Assembly: GCA_030068075.1 (NCBI GenBank)
Contig: CM057837.1
Span: forward strand, 19,685,691 to 19,749,690
Length of the DNA stretch: 64,000 nt
Reading direction: 5' to 3'
From: Paguma larvata
Taxonomy: Eukaryota; Chordata; Mammalia; Carnivora; Viverridae
The notes beneath the pieces are model-generated. The model made no database searches and was not told the DNA's origin. It saw only the letters and a program-made list of their open reading frames with translations. Position 1 is the stretch's first letter; each line of letters opens with the position of its first letter. Positions 54,597 through 64,000 of the stretch are shown piece after piece. Both the position numbers and the translations under genes were made by a program.

Positions 54597-54654
54597 GTCC
54601 CTTTCCCATTCATGCTCTCTCTAGTTCAAAAATAAATAAACATTAAAAAAAGAA
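54438..54654 (+). mobile_element. Felid-type SINEC, forward, with TCTG/CT microsatellite
   Basis: From gagggggg cctggtggctcagtcggctaagcg to an attaaaaaaag tail, with a TCTG repeat and CT run at about 54560-54596 in the body. An exact 12-bp TSD, aaggatatgata, lies at 54426-54437 and 54655-54666. Confidence 0.94.
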
Positions 54655-54666
54655 AAGGATATGATA

Positions 54667-55034
54667 AGGTTGCCAGGTCGTTTGTGTTTCCCAGAAATCC
54701 ACTGCCTTCTTGCCGTATTTGGAGAATGCAGTGCGCGGCGCGGCCTCTTGGGTCCGTCAGGCCCTTGGCTGACTGGGCCCTAGACGCAGGAGCTCACCTT
54801 CTATTCCCTCCGAGTCTTGCTGAACTTCCCCGCGTGGTGGGGTCACCAGAGTTTTGTGCGTGAGGGGCGCCTGAGTGCCATCTGTGGCTGGGGCTGCAAG
54901 CAGGTCAGGAAACACGCTCCTCTGACCTGCCTTCTGCTCCCACGCGTGCTCCACAGCCCCCGGGCTTCCATTTACGAAACGCAAGTTCAAAGATAAAATT
55001 ATTTAAACATTCAAGGTGGAGATGCCAAGCACTG
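54667..55034. other. Unique sequence, no gene seen
   Basis: GC-moderate; a 77-codon minus frame (54757-54990) is unconvincing. Confidence 0.4.
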
Positions 55035-55447
55035 GCTGCGGAAGACACAAACTGATAAATTGGCCTTCATCGCACGTGGAAACCTTGTGTCCCTCGGAGG
55101 ACATGGTCAACACGGCGAGAGGACGCCCCACGCTCGACGTGGACGGGCGCGGACGATGTTCCGCTAAGTGAAACAAGCCAGCCGCAAAGGGACAACTATT
55201 GATCGACTTCCCTTTCGTGAGATGCCTGGAATGGTTACATTCCCTGAGACAGAAAGTAGACGGCTGGCTGCCAGGGCCTGTGGGGAGGGGAGAGTGAGAA
55301 ATTAGTCTTTAGTGGTACAGAGTTTCAGTTTGTGGGGAGAGAAAGTTCTGGAGACAGTGGTGATGACCGCACAACCCGATGAGTGTTCTCAGTTCCGCAG
55401 AATTATGCACTTACTATGCTCTGTGTATATTTACCACAATTAAGAGA
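55035..55447 (+). mobile_element. L1M LINE 3' end, forward
   Basis: Reads actgataaattggccttcatcg, gctaagtgaaacaagccagccgc, gagacagaaagtagacggctggctgccagggcc, tagtggtacagagtttcag, gtggtgatgaccgcacaac and tgtatatttaccacaattaagag, the L1M ORF2 end and 3' UTR. Internally deleted and not coding. Confidence 0.75.
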
Positions 55448-55674
55448 AATTCAGGATGGTGACATTAAACCCACAGGCGGCCCTCTGTGAACAGGTCCCT
55501 GTGCCCACTGCCTGGGTCTCATGCCTGTGACGCTGGCCCTGCACTAACCTGTATTTATACACGCATTCAGGGGGTTCTCTTTCACTAGATGATAAGATCT
55601 CTGAGGCCGGGGTCCCCCTCTCGTTTCTCTCACACACTCTGTGTTGAATTGAAACTCTAAGCTAAATTGGAGGT
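55448..55674. other. Unique sequence
   Basis: Nothing recognised. Confidence 0.4.
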
Positions 55675-55920
55675 TTTTCGTGGTCCTTTAAAAAAATGGA
55701 GGCTTACGTGCCATTTACATACATTAATATTCATACCTTTTGTAAGCGTACAGTTCATTTTGTTTTGACAAATGCACACAGTCGTGTAACCAGCACCGAA
55801 TCGTGATGGAGGGCACATCCGCGACCCAGAAATTTCCCTCGTGCCCTTTGCACTCAACACCTTCCCCCAGCTCCGCCCCAGGCAACTACTGATCTGCTTT
55901 CTGCCGCTTTCCTTTTGCGA
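55675..55920 (-). mobile_element. L1M LINE 3' end, reverse
   Basis: Reads ttttgtaagcgtacagttcattttgttttgacaaatgcacacagtcgtgtaaccagcacc, atttccctcgtgccctttgcactcaacacc and caggcaactactgatctgctttctgcc, an L1M 3' UTR in reverse. Truncated at the (GT) repeat. Confidence 0.68.
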
Positions 55921-55941
55921 AGCCTGGTAACTGAAATCTAT

Positions 55942-55943
<2 letters not shown>

Positions 55944-55982
<39 letters not shown>
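55944..55982. repeat. GT microsatellite, about 19 copies
   Basis: Uninterrupted GT run directly after the L1M end. Confidence 0.98.
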
Positions 55983-55983
<1 letters not shown>

Positions 55984-56074
55984 CTCTAATTACAGTTTCC
56001 ATTACAACTATTGGCATCTTAATTAAATGGATGATATTCTGTTGGGGCCGCAGAGAGGTGAGGGCTCAGGCCCC

Positions 56075-56317
56075 AGTTCAGGTAAATGTAGATTTTTATC
56101 CTGACTCTGCCATTTCTTAATGCTGACTTTGCATGAACGCTGACCTTCTCCGGGATCCATTCCCTCATGGACAAAGGGGAGTTGATAGCAGTCCCTTCCT
56201 CTGGTGCCTTTGTGGGGGTTGAATGAAGTGGTCTATGAATAGTTCTCAGGGCAGGCATTGGCTCATCGAGGTATCTCAGTAAGGCTTAGGTGGTCATCGC
56301 ACTATTATTAATGCCAT
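56075..56317 (+). repeat. MIR element, near full length
   Basis: Reads gattttatcctgactctgccatttcttaatgctgactttgcatgaacgc, tccctcatggacaaaggggag, gttgaatgaagtggtctatgaatag and gggcaggcattggctcatcgagg, then an attattaatgcc tail. Forward MIR. Confidence 0.65.
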
Positions 56318-56331
56318 CAGTAATGAGAATT

Positions 56332-56551
56332 TTTTTTAAAGATTTTTTTTAATGTTTATTTTTGAGAGAGAGAGAGAGAGACACGGCATGAGCAGGGGAG
56401 GGGCAGAGAAAGAGGGAGACACAGAATCCAAAGCAGGCTCCAGGCTCGAACTGTCAGCACAGAGCCCAACGTGGGGCCCGAACTCACGAACCACGAGATC
56501 ATGACCTGAGCTGAAGTCGGACGCTTAACCGACTGAGTCCCCCAGGCGCCC
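56332..56551 (-). mobile_element. Felid-type SINEC, reverse, beside two MIRs
   Basis: GA body, aatccaaagcaggctccaggctcgaactgtcagc, and a nearly complete head. An exact 14-bp TSD, cagtaatgagaatt, lies at 56318-56331 and 56552-56565. It sits between two MIR pieces. Confidence 0.95.
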
Positions 56552-56569
56552 CAGTAATGAGAATTCTCA

Positions 56570-56715
56570 GACTCGAGTTTCCTCACCGCTAGAATGGTAG
56601 TGGCACCTTTCTCTGGGTGTTGCCATGGAGATCCCGTAATGCCCGTGAAACATCGAGCATGGTTCCTGGCACTCGGTAAGCACTCTGTCCTGTAGATGTT
56701 GTTATTATTCTGTTC
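56570..56715 (+). repeat. MIR 3' half
   Basis: Reads gagtttcctcaccgctagaatggtagtggcacc, gggtgttgccatggagatcccg, gaacatcgagcatggttcctggcactcggtaagcactc, ending ttgttattattctg, the MIR core to its 3' end. The 5' half is missing. Confidence 0.6.
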
Positions 56716-58552
56716 TCCAGCCATCGAGAGCCCTAGTCTGCTATTCCTCACTGAGTAAAAGTCCTCACCTTCTCTAATTCTGAGAGGCATGAAAGAGGCC
56801 ATTTAGACTGCTTTCTGCCAGTCTGGTGAAAAAAAAAACCCACAACTGCAGAAAGCAGCCACCAGTGTGAGATAGTGAGGCTTTTCTCCCAAGGGCCCAG
56901 GGGAGGAGTTCCGTGTGAACAGGTGAGCCAAGAACAGGAAATACCCTAGTCTCCCCTTCCCCCTCCTTTTTTTTTTTTTTGGTCTTTGTTCTTTTGAAAG
57001 AAGAAAAACGACAGCTACAGAGTTAAAAGTTGCAGGGTTGAGTGGGCGATTGAATCCTCAGAACTTTCTGGGGTGTTCCGCAGTCAGGGTGACTCCATTG
57101 TACTCGATTGTGAAGGACTCGGAGTAGTTCAGGACTCTGACTGCGGGAAAGTAGACAGTGACAGTAAACAATTACCGGGGAAAGAAGTTTCCACCTGGTG
57201 CAAGAAACGGCTTCAGTTTCTGGAATCCTCCGCTCCCATTTTCAAGTGAAGAGAAAATGTTGCAGATGATAGGAAACATAATAGAACATGCTGAAAGGAA
57301 TACTTAAGGAATCGGGGGAAATCTACCTCTTTGATATACAAAATAGTTCGGCTAAATTTGACTTTGTAACTGGGTAATTAACATGCCCGTGTGATGCGTT
57401 AGTTTCCCCCACGCCTGGTGTTTGCATAGAAATCTCCAGCCAAGTGCTTCCTCATTGCTGTTATCATTTATCCCTGCAAACAGACAGGGTCTGCAGTCAC
57501 CCTGGTGGGAAAACGGAGCCGGGAAGTCTCTGTAGACCACTTCTCATCACGCAGCCCCGGGAGGCTGCCTTCCCGCAAGAGGAGGAAGGAAGGAGATGAT
57601 GTATCCTCCTTCCATCCCGATTTGCCTCCTTTTCACACCAGAACCCCACCCGACCCCACCCTTGGAAACAAAGTGAAGGAGAAGCAAGGAGAGACAGAGG
57701 CATCTTCCTTCAACTCCTAACAAGGGAACCATCCGGCCATTTGCAATCAGATCAGGGCTATTATCTCTATAATCAAAGGCAATTGAGAACCTAAATGAAA
57801 AATCTAATGCTTTTCATGCTGATTTATTTTAGATTAGAAAAAGTTAAACCAGATGTAAACACGAAGAGATGAAGCGTGAAGAGGGAGTCATGGCAGAGTG
57901 GTAAATCTCAGTGTTGAGTTATTATAGGTGCGAGGTTCCATTAGCCACAGAATGCGCTGTTGGTCCAGAGGCTGCTCCGGTGTTAATTATTGTTGCAGAA
58001 GAGAATTCTGAATACAAACGTGCGGTGCTGGCGAAGATCAGTCATGCTTCCAGGGTAACCGTGGAGAGTGTATCCGAGCCCCCGAAGAGGTGTGTTGACC
58101 CCTCGTCGGTCCGTGCCGCAATCATCCTTGAGATTCGCCCTTGGCCTTCTAGAGAAGACCTCAAGGCTGAAAAGAAATGGCCCTCTTTCTTGTTTTTGTT
58201 TTATTTGGACTCTGACGATGTCTGCCATCATCCTAAAGAGAGGACCCAGCCAGAAATCCACCCTTGGTCTTTGGTCCTTAGGATCCGAATGGATTCGGAA
58301 TCTCCCCTCTGTTTTCTCTGTGTCGAAGAGGCAGCGTGGCGAGGTGCTGGAGGCAGGGAGGGTTCTGCGTAGGCCTCGAAGTTCCCACCTGCTTGCTCTT
58401 CTCTCTTCTTTCCTTTCTTTTTGCTTGGTCCCTCTTTTACTTGCTCAGTGCTTTACAAACCACCCCCCCACACACGCGTGTGCAGACGCATGCACATACA
58501 TGCACGCACACGCTAATATGGCGGATGCTGAGAACACTATTTCCGGTTGGAG
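56716..58552. other. Repeat-poor sequence, no gene supported
   Basis: About 1.8 kb. The longest frames (153 codons at 57911-58372 and 164 codons at 58068-58562, both plus, in different phases) overlap and have no known domain. A poly-T (56966-56980), an A run near 56828, and a CA/CG-rich tract at 58470-58512 are the only structure. Confidence 0.4.
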
Positions 58553-58720
58553 AGGGTCCTGACTCTGGCACTTAGTGGCTCCGTGACCTAGAGCAAATTA
58601 CTACATCTCTCCACGCCCCAGCGTCCATATCCATCAAATGCAGAGATCCTGCCTGTCTTGTGGGGACTGGACGAGGGGGTACATGGAAAACCCAAACCCC
58701 GGGACTGGCAAGTTTATTAA
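58553..58720 (+). repeat. MIR element, forward
   Basis: Reads gactctggcacttagtggctccgtgacctagagcaaattactacatctctccacgcccc, then catcaaatgcagagatcctgcctgtcttgtgggg, in MIR order; the 5' tRNA half is partial. Confidence 0.6.
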
Positions 58721-59410
58721 ATGTCTGTTGTACCGATCCGTGATTCTCCATCCAGAACTCTGGGGGCCAAAGGTGATTCAACAACGATTTCTTAATTTTA
58801 TTTCAGAAAAGTAATACAGCACAACGTTCCTAGTGGGATCTGAGGTAGCACCCTGTAATTAAGCTCACTGATGTTTTTGCAATAAAATGTATGAATATTC
58901 ACACTAAATGGAATAAATTAATATTATAAATAGCCTCAGGTTAGTTGAGGTAAGGTTTGCCTGTCAGATTAGTTTTCTACAAACTCAGAGGCAAAAAAAA
59001 AAAAACCTCTCAAATTTCAGAGCTTTTATGGATTTTAGAATTGCAGATGAGGGATGAGGGATGTATGGTGAGTACTCCAGTGTCTTGAAGGGAGAGTCGC
59101 TAAAGAACAAAACCAGCTAAAGCGATAGCATATCTGCTCGTGAGGGCCGAGCTATCACGGCAGGACTTGGGAGGGTCTAGTGTGGTTTGTAAGGTGTTCA
59201 GTCTTCTGTAATTAACGGTCCTCGTATCGTTGTACCCACGATGTTCAGATCTCGCTAGTTCACGGCTTCTGGCTCCTGATGGAATTCGCAGATCATTTTG
59301 TTGTCCGTGTTATCAGCATCCTAGCTGGTGGCAGGCTTGACCACAGAGTTTCTGCCGGTAGTGTTGCTGGAGAGGCTGGACCCCCATGAGGTAGCCAGAG
59401 GCGAGGTGGT
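58721..59410. other. Unique sequence, no gene seen
   Basis: Includes a 12-A run near 58991-59002. Nothing else recognised. Confidence 0.4.
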
Positions 59411-59590
59411 GTGGACGGAGTGCCAGACTGGGGTCAGGAGGGCTGGGGCAGGTGCCAGAGCCCCGTGTTCTTGTCCGTGGGCACTTATGTCTCTCACTGG
59501 ACCCTTGTTTCTTTGTAAGGTAAGAACTCTATGTGTTCCAGATGCTTCTCAGGGACTTCGGAAGATGGAAATGAGGAAATGTGTGTAAGA
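59411..59590 (+). repeat. Diverged MIR
   Basis: Wording such as gagtgccagactggggtcaggagggctgggg, then gggcacttatgtctctcactgg, cccttgtttctttgtaagg follows a forward MIR, but heavily diverged. Confidence 0.35.
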
Positions 59591-59691
59591 GGACTTTGCA
59601 AACTGGAGCCTTTCCTCGGATTGTGAGACGTCATGTTTCTTTGGCTGTCCTTGATCCTAATCATAGTTGCCTATTTTCAAGGACTAATCTT

Positions 59692-59885
59692 TTTTTTAAT
59701 TTTTTTATTTTAGAGGAAGAGAGAGTATGAGCGGGAGAGGGGCAGAGGGAGAGAGAGAGAATCCCAAGCAGGCTCCATGCTCAGCACAGAGCCCAAAGGG
59801 GGGCCCAACCCCACAACCCTGGGATCATGACCTGAGTTGAAATCAAGAGTCAGGTGCTCAACTGACTGAGTCACCCAGGCGCCCC
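59692..59885 (-). mobile_element. CAN/SINEC SINE, older subfamily
   Basis: Reverse copy with gagagaatcccaagcaggctccatgctcagcacagagccc and a head reading gggatcatgacctgagttgaaatcaagagtcaggtgctcaac. A weak 15-bp TSD (tcaaggactaatctt at 59677-59691, tcaacaagtcatctt at 59886-59900; 11 of 15 match) fits an old insertion. Confidence 0.88.
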
Positions 59886-59924
59886 TCAACAAGTCATCTT
59901 AATCACCTTGATTCCAGTCTGGGC

Positions 59925-60075
59925 CCCTTTACTGGTTTTACTAGGTTTGTGTGACTTTGGGAAAGTTACTTCCCCCTCTCTGTGCCTCAGTGTCCACCCC
60001 TGTAAAATGGAAATAATAAATCTCTCTCTCCCACAGAGTTGTTGGAGGACCCAGGAGGTAATTGCCTGTGTGCTC
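59925..60075 (+). repeat. MIR element, forward
   Basis: Reads gtgtgactttgggaaagttacttccccctctctgtgcctcagtgtcc, ctgtaaaatggaaataataaatc and cacagagttgttggagg, a clear forward MIR middle. Confidence 0.68.
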
Positions 60076-60079
60076 TGAG

Positions 60080-60694
60080 GCCTCAGTGGTAGCTCCTTGT
60101 GCGATCCCAGGCTTGAACCAGACCCACGAGCCTCTGGGAACAGAGCTGGGAAACAGGGTCTGAATCTAAGCCCCATCGTGTGGCTGAGGTCAGTTACTGT
60201 CACCACTCAGTGAATAACATACTAATGACGTCCGAGACCTAAGAGAGACAACGTTTTAGAAGGGCTGAGGCAGGAGCCACCTAAGGATCACAAAAGAAAT
60301 AACCTGGGCCGATCGGTGTCTTCCCCGTGGGTAGTAAATAGTAAAAACTTCAGCAGTACCTTTTGTGTATTAGGGAATGTATTTTTGCATTTAGAAAGAG
60401 TGCTGCGTGTATTGATTTTTATATACTTTTACCGTTCTTTCTTTCCATAGTTCCGTAATTCCCATAAATCCTAGTGGACAGCCACCAATGTCACGTGGTG
60501 CGTTAACATCCATCACACGCATTTGCTCGTGTGATTTCACAGCCCCTCCACCCACCCGGTCGTTCAGCACATGTTTTCAAAGACATGTGGAGGGCCCAGT
60601 GCTGTTCTAGAGGTCGCTATCAAAGCCACGAGTAAAGAACTTGCTATCAAGTTTTAGGGGTAAAACAAATCAATAAATACATGTCACACCCGAC
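60080..60694. other. Unique sequence, no gene seen
   Basis: Mixed composition, with nothing recognised. Confidence 0.4.
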
Positions 60695-62855
60695 AAACAA
60701 GGATTAGAAGGAAACTACCTCAAAAGCATAAAAGCTGTGTATGAAAACCCACCACGAGCATCATACTCGCTGGTGAAAGGCAGAGAGTCTTTCCTCTGAC
60801 GTCAGGAACAAGAGAACGGTGACTGCTTTAACCATTTCTGTTCAACATATAGTGCAAGTCCTAGCCAGACCAGCTGGACACAAAAAAGAAATAAAAGGCA
60901 TCCAAACGGTAGAAGTAGTGAAATCATCTCTGATGGTAGATGATATGATCTTGTGTGTAGAAAACCCTAAAGATCCCACAAAAAGCCCGTTAGAACTAAT
61001 AAATGAATTCAGCAAAATAGCAGGATAAAAAGGCAATGCACAAAAATCAGTTGCATCTCTGTACGCCAACAACGAACAATCTGAAAAGTGTATTACGAAA
61101 ACAATTTATGACAGCATCAAAAAGAATAAAATACTTGGGAATTAACCAAGAGGGAGAAAGACATGCACAATGAAAACTAATTAAATTAAAGGAAAATAAA
61201 GAAGACATAAACCGATGGAAACACATCTCATGTTCATGGATCAGGAAACTTAGTGTTAAGATATCAATACCATCCAAAATGATCTATGAGGTCAACGCAA
61301 TCCCAATGAAAATCCCAATGACTTTCTTTTTTCAGAAATGAAAAATACATTCTAAAATTCATATGTAATCTCAAGGGATCCCAAGTAGCCAAAACAATCT
61401 GAAAAAAGAAGAACAGGTCTGAAGATTCAGGCTTCCTGACTTTAAAACCGACTACAAAGCTACAGTGTGGTACTGGCATGAAGACAAATATATAGACCAA
61501 TTAACTAGAATAAGCCCTCTCCTATATGGTCACATGACTTTTGACGGGGGCTAAAACCATCAATGGGGGAAGGATAGTCTTGTCAACAAACGGTGCTGAG
61601 AAGAGTGGATATTCTTGTGCAAAGGAATTAATTTGGATCCTGGTCTAACACTGTATTCAAAAATTAACTCTCATGGATCAAAGACCTGAATGTAAGACCT
61701 AAAACTCTAGAACTCATTGGAGAAGACCTAGGGCAAAAGCTTCATGACGTGAATTTAGCAATGACTTCTTGGATATGACCCCAAAGGCACAGGCGACAAA
61801 AGAAAAAATAGGCAAGCTGGACCTCATGAAAATTAAAAAAACAAAACAAAACAAAGTGCATCAAAAGAGAATCTCAACAGACAGAAAAGGCAGCCCACAG
61901 AATCGAAGGAAATATTTGCAAATAGTATCTGATAAGGGATTAGTAACCAGAATCTACAGAGAATCAAAGCTTAAGAAAAACAAAAAAATAAAAACAAAAA
62001 CAAGGCAAAGGACTTGAAGAAACATCTCACTGAAGAAGACATACAATAAGCACATGAAGAGATATTCAACGTCACGCCTCAGCCTCAGTCGGGAAGTGCG
62101 AATCGAACTACAATGAGATACCACCTCACCTCCTTTGGGATGGCTACTATTAAAAAAAAACCAAAGTAACAAGTGTGGGTGAGATGTGGAAAATTGGAAA
62201 CACTTGTGCATTGTTGGTGGAAATGCAAAATGGTGAAGTCTCTGAGGAAACAGTGTGGAGCTTTTCCAAAAAGTTAAAAATAGACTTACCATGTGATCCA
62301 GCAATTCCACGTCTGGGCATCTACGCCAAATCATTGAAAGCAGGAGGTTGAAGAGATACTCGTACAACCATTTCGTAGCAAGATTCTTCACGAGAGCTAA
62401 AACACGGGAGCCACCGACCTGTGTCCACCAGAGGATGAACGGAGAAGCAAAATGTGGCACACCCACGCACACCGAATAGAATATTCGGTCTTAGAAAGGA
62501 AGGAAATTCTGACTGTGCTACGACGTGGGTGAACCTGGAGGGCATTATGCTAAGGGAAATAAGCCGGTCACAGAAAGACGAATATTGCACGATCCCATTT
62601 CCACAAAGTACTGAGAGTAGTCACAATCATAGAGACAGAAAGTAGAATGAGGGTTGCCACAGGCTGGGGGAAGGCGGGAAGGGGAAAGAGTTTTCAGTTG
62701 TACGAGATGACAAGAATTATGGAGGGTGGTGACGGTTGTGCAACATTATGCGTGTGTCGAACCCCAGCGACCGTACGCTTGAAAATGGCCATGATAGTAA
62801 ATTGTATGTTAAGTATATTTTACCTCAATAAAAAAAGTTAAAATTAAAAAAAGAA
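60695..62855 (+). mobile_element. L1M LINE, forward, 5'-truncated, about 2.2 kb
   Basis: Starts aacaaggattagaaggaaactacctcaa in the reverse-transcriptase part of ORF2, runs through the C-terminal region and 3' UTR, and ends in an A-rich tail. The stretch includes gacctaaaactctagaactc, atgaaaattaaaaaaac, gatctgataagggattag and ataccacctcacctcc, all L1M-like. Many stops and frameshifts show it is dead. No TSD identified. Confidence 0.82.
60819..61028 (+). pseudogene. L1 ORF2 reverse-transcriptase remnant
   Basis: A 69-codon open piece that matches L1 ORF2p: HIVQVLARPAGHKKEIKGIQ, then SSLMVDDMILCVENPKD and LELINEFSKIAG. The two catalytic aspartates of the FADD box are kept (MVDD) but its first two residues are changed. 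The flanking frames hold neighbouring ORF2 segments. Part of the L1M and not functional. Confidence 0.85.
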
Positions 62856-63329
62856 ATCCATGTCCCACATTAGGCTTGGTAAAACATAGTTGCAAAACAC
62901 TGTATCATTCTGAGACAGCAACTGGTTTCAGCCCATGAGGAAAGGCTGAAGAGAAAAGGCTGTAATCAAACATGTACACAGGACCGTGATTTACCACAGA
63001 ACTGAACATTAAGGACTGACTCTCCTTGTTCAGAAATCACCAAAGCTTCCCCGTCACCTAGGAAATAATATCCGAATTAGCATAGCATTCCAGGCCGGCC
63101 ATGATCCGCTGTGATGGTCTGTAGCTGTGGAGACCGTAGCTTGGACCACGAACATCGTTACAATGCTAATGGACGCGTTAACCCCTGTGCTCTGACCTCC
63201 AGAGCTCTTCCCTGGTGTGGGATGTTTCAGAACCCTCCGATCTTTTGCCATCAGGAACCATGCTGCAAAAAATGTCTTTGTGAATATAGCTTTAATTATA
63301 TTTTGGATGAGTTCAAAACCCAAGGATCT
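62856..63329. other. Unique sequence, no gene supported
   Basis: The 248-codon minus frame (63054-63800) covers part of this and runs into the repeat to the right. No known domain. Confidence 0.4.
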
Positions 63330-63740
63330 TATTAAGCTAGGGAGGGACATACCCAGATTTGCTTTATGGGAACATGGCTGGCCATGGAGTGGGGGATGGG
63401 GCTGCTGTGGTCTCAGCAAGTAGAATGGGGGCCTCCAACAAGGCGGTGGGGAGAGGCAGATATTTAGGGCAGTGCCACTGGAGCTGGCCGCGAGGTGGCC
63501 GCCCAACTGTACAGTGAGAAGCGTTTCAGGGACACAGGTCACAGTGGCTCCGTCTGGATTGTGGTAAAGCGAGGGCTGTTGGGAGGTGAGGAAATGGGAC
63601 AGAGAGAGCGTGGCCGCCGCCTCCAAGGTTTGCGGCGAGCGGGAAGGTGAAGGGAGGACGGTAATGCGTGGTTTTGGTTTTGTGTTTAAGAAAGGTTTGG
63701 ACATAGCTTGAAATGTGAGGAAGGCAGAGGTAAAGACTGA
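63330..63740. repeat. Possible ancient mammalian repeat
   Basis: A G-rich stretch with blocks like gggagggacatacccagatttgctttatggg and tggtggtgggatgggg-like wording recalls the unnamed repeats at 7675 and 12660. A weak call. Confidence 0.3.
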
Positions 63741-63833
63741 GGCGAGAACAGGGATCCTTGAAGGGCACGGCCTCAGAGGAGACGGGAGAGTAGATGCCAC
63801 AGGGCACTGTGCGTAATTTACCCTGGAGAAGAG

Positions 63834-63838
63834 GCTTG

Positions 63839-63881
<43 letters not shown>
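63834..63881. repeat. TTGC microsatellite, about 11 copies
   Basis: CTTG/TTGC tetramer run followed by a short TTTC run. Lies next to an L2 end with ATTC repeats. Confidence 0.95.
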
Positions 63882-63882
<1 letters not shown>

Positions 63883-63893
63883 TCTTTCTTTCA

Positions 63894-64000
63894 TTAATTC
63901 ATTCATTCATTCTTCAATCCTTTTTTTCCCCCAGTCAATACCTATTGAAAGCCTACTCTCGGTCGGGCCCCATAGTAGCAGCTAGGAATATATCGGCAAG
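63894..64000 (-). repeat. L2 end, reverse, running off the window
   Basis: Reads attaattcattcattcattcttc, then caatacctattgaaagcctactctcggtcgggccccatagtagcagc, the reverse L2 terminus (caataaatatttgttgaatgaatgaat). Continues beyond 64000. Confidence 0.55.

Noticed and set aside
57911..58562. Two frames of 153 and 164 codons (plus)
   Set aside because: They are in different phases and overlap, and match nothing I recognise.
63054..63800. 248-codon open frame (minus)
   Set aside because: No known domain; it is low-complexity in places (Pro/Ser-rich) and overlaps a possible old repeat.

Overview
This window is nuclear DNA from a carnivoran, almost certainly a member of the cat family. The clearest marker is a tRNA-derived SINE of about 200-230 bp, with a head like tggctcagtcggttaagc, a B-box like gttcgagcccc, a CT/GA-rich body and an AATAAATAAA-type tail. 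It occurs 20 times and is the carnivore CAN/SINEC family in its felid form. Carnivore L1 3' ends and old mammal-wide repeats (MIR, L2, MER5, MER20, MaLR LTRs, L1M) fill much of the rest. There are no bacterial or organellar features.

I find no protein-coding gene that I can support. All six frames are broken by frequent stops, and the longest open frames (about 255, 248 and 222 codons) resemble no family I know and partly overlap repeats. The only recognisable protein remnants are decayed pieces of LINE-1 ORF2. The window is best read as intergenic or intronic DNA.

Layout. 1-5.1 kb: MIR and L2 pieces, a MaLR LTR, two SINEs and a 21-bp minisatellite. 5.1-10.8 kb: two L1M 3' ends, each split by a SINE, with a GC-rich CpG cluster near 8.5 kb between them. 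12.3-16.8 kb: three MaLR-type LTRs, two of them invaded or abutted by SINEs. 17.9-19.7 kb: an L1MC-like 3' end, MER5A nested in MER5B, and MER20. 20-29 kb: mostly repeat-poor, with a 5'-truncated SINE. 29-32 kb: SINEs, an L1M end and a decayed minisatellite. 32-42.7 kb: long repeat-poor stretches with candidate conserved non-coding DNA and a large polypyrimidine tract. 42.7-45.5 kb: a nested stack of three L1 3' ends. 48.2-48.6 kb: a solo LTR of ERV1 appearance. 50.3-51.8 kb: an ancient HAL1-like LINE holding a young L1 and a SINE. 52-60 kb: one more LTR, SINEs, MIRs and L1M ends. 60.7-62.9 kb: a 2.2-kb L1M. The end holds a TTGC microsatellite and an L2 piece.

The retroelements are unevenly oriented: by my count 15 of 20 SINEs, 8 of 12 L1 pieces and 6 of 6 LTRs lie on the minus strand. 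Such a bias is what selection inside an intron of a plus-strand gene tends to leave, but that is inference. Family names come from recognising sequence patterns, not from a database search. Boundaries are exact where a target-site duplication (TSD) is reported and approximate elsewhere.
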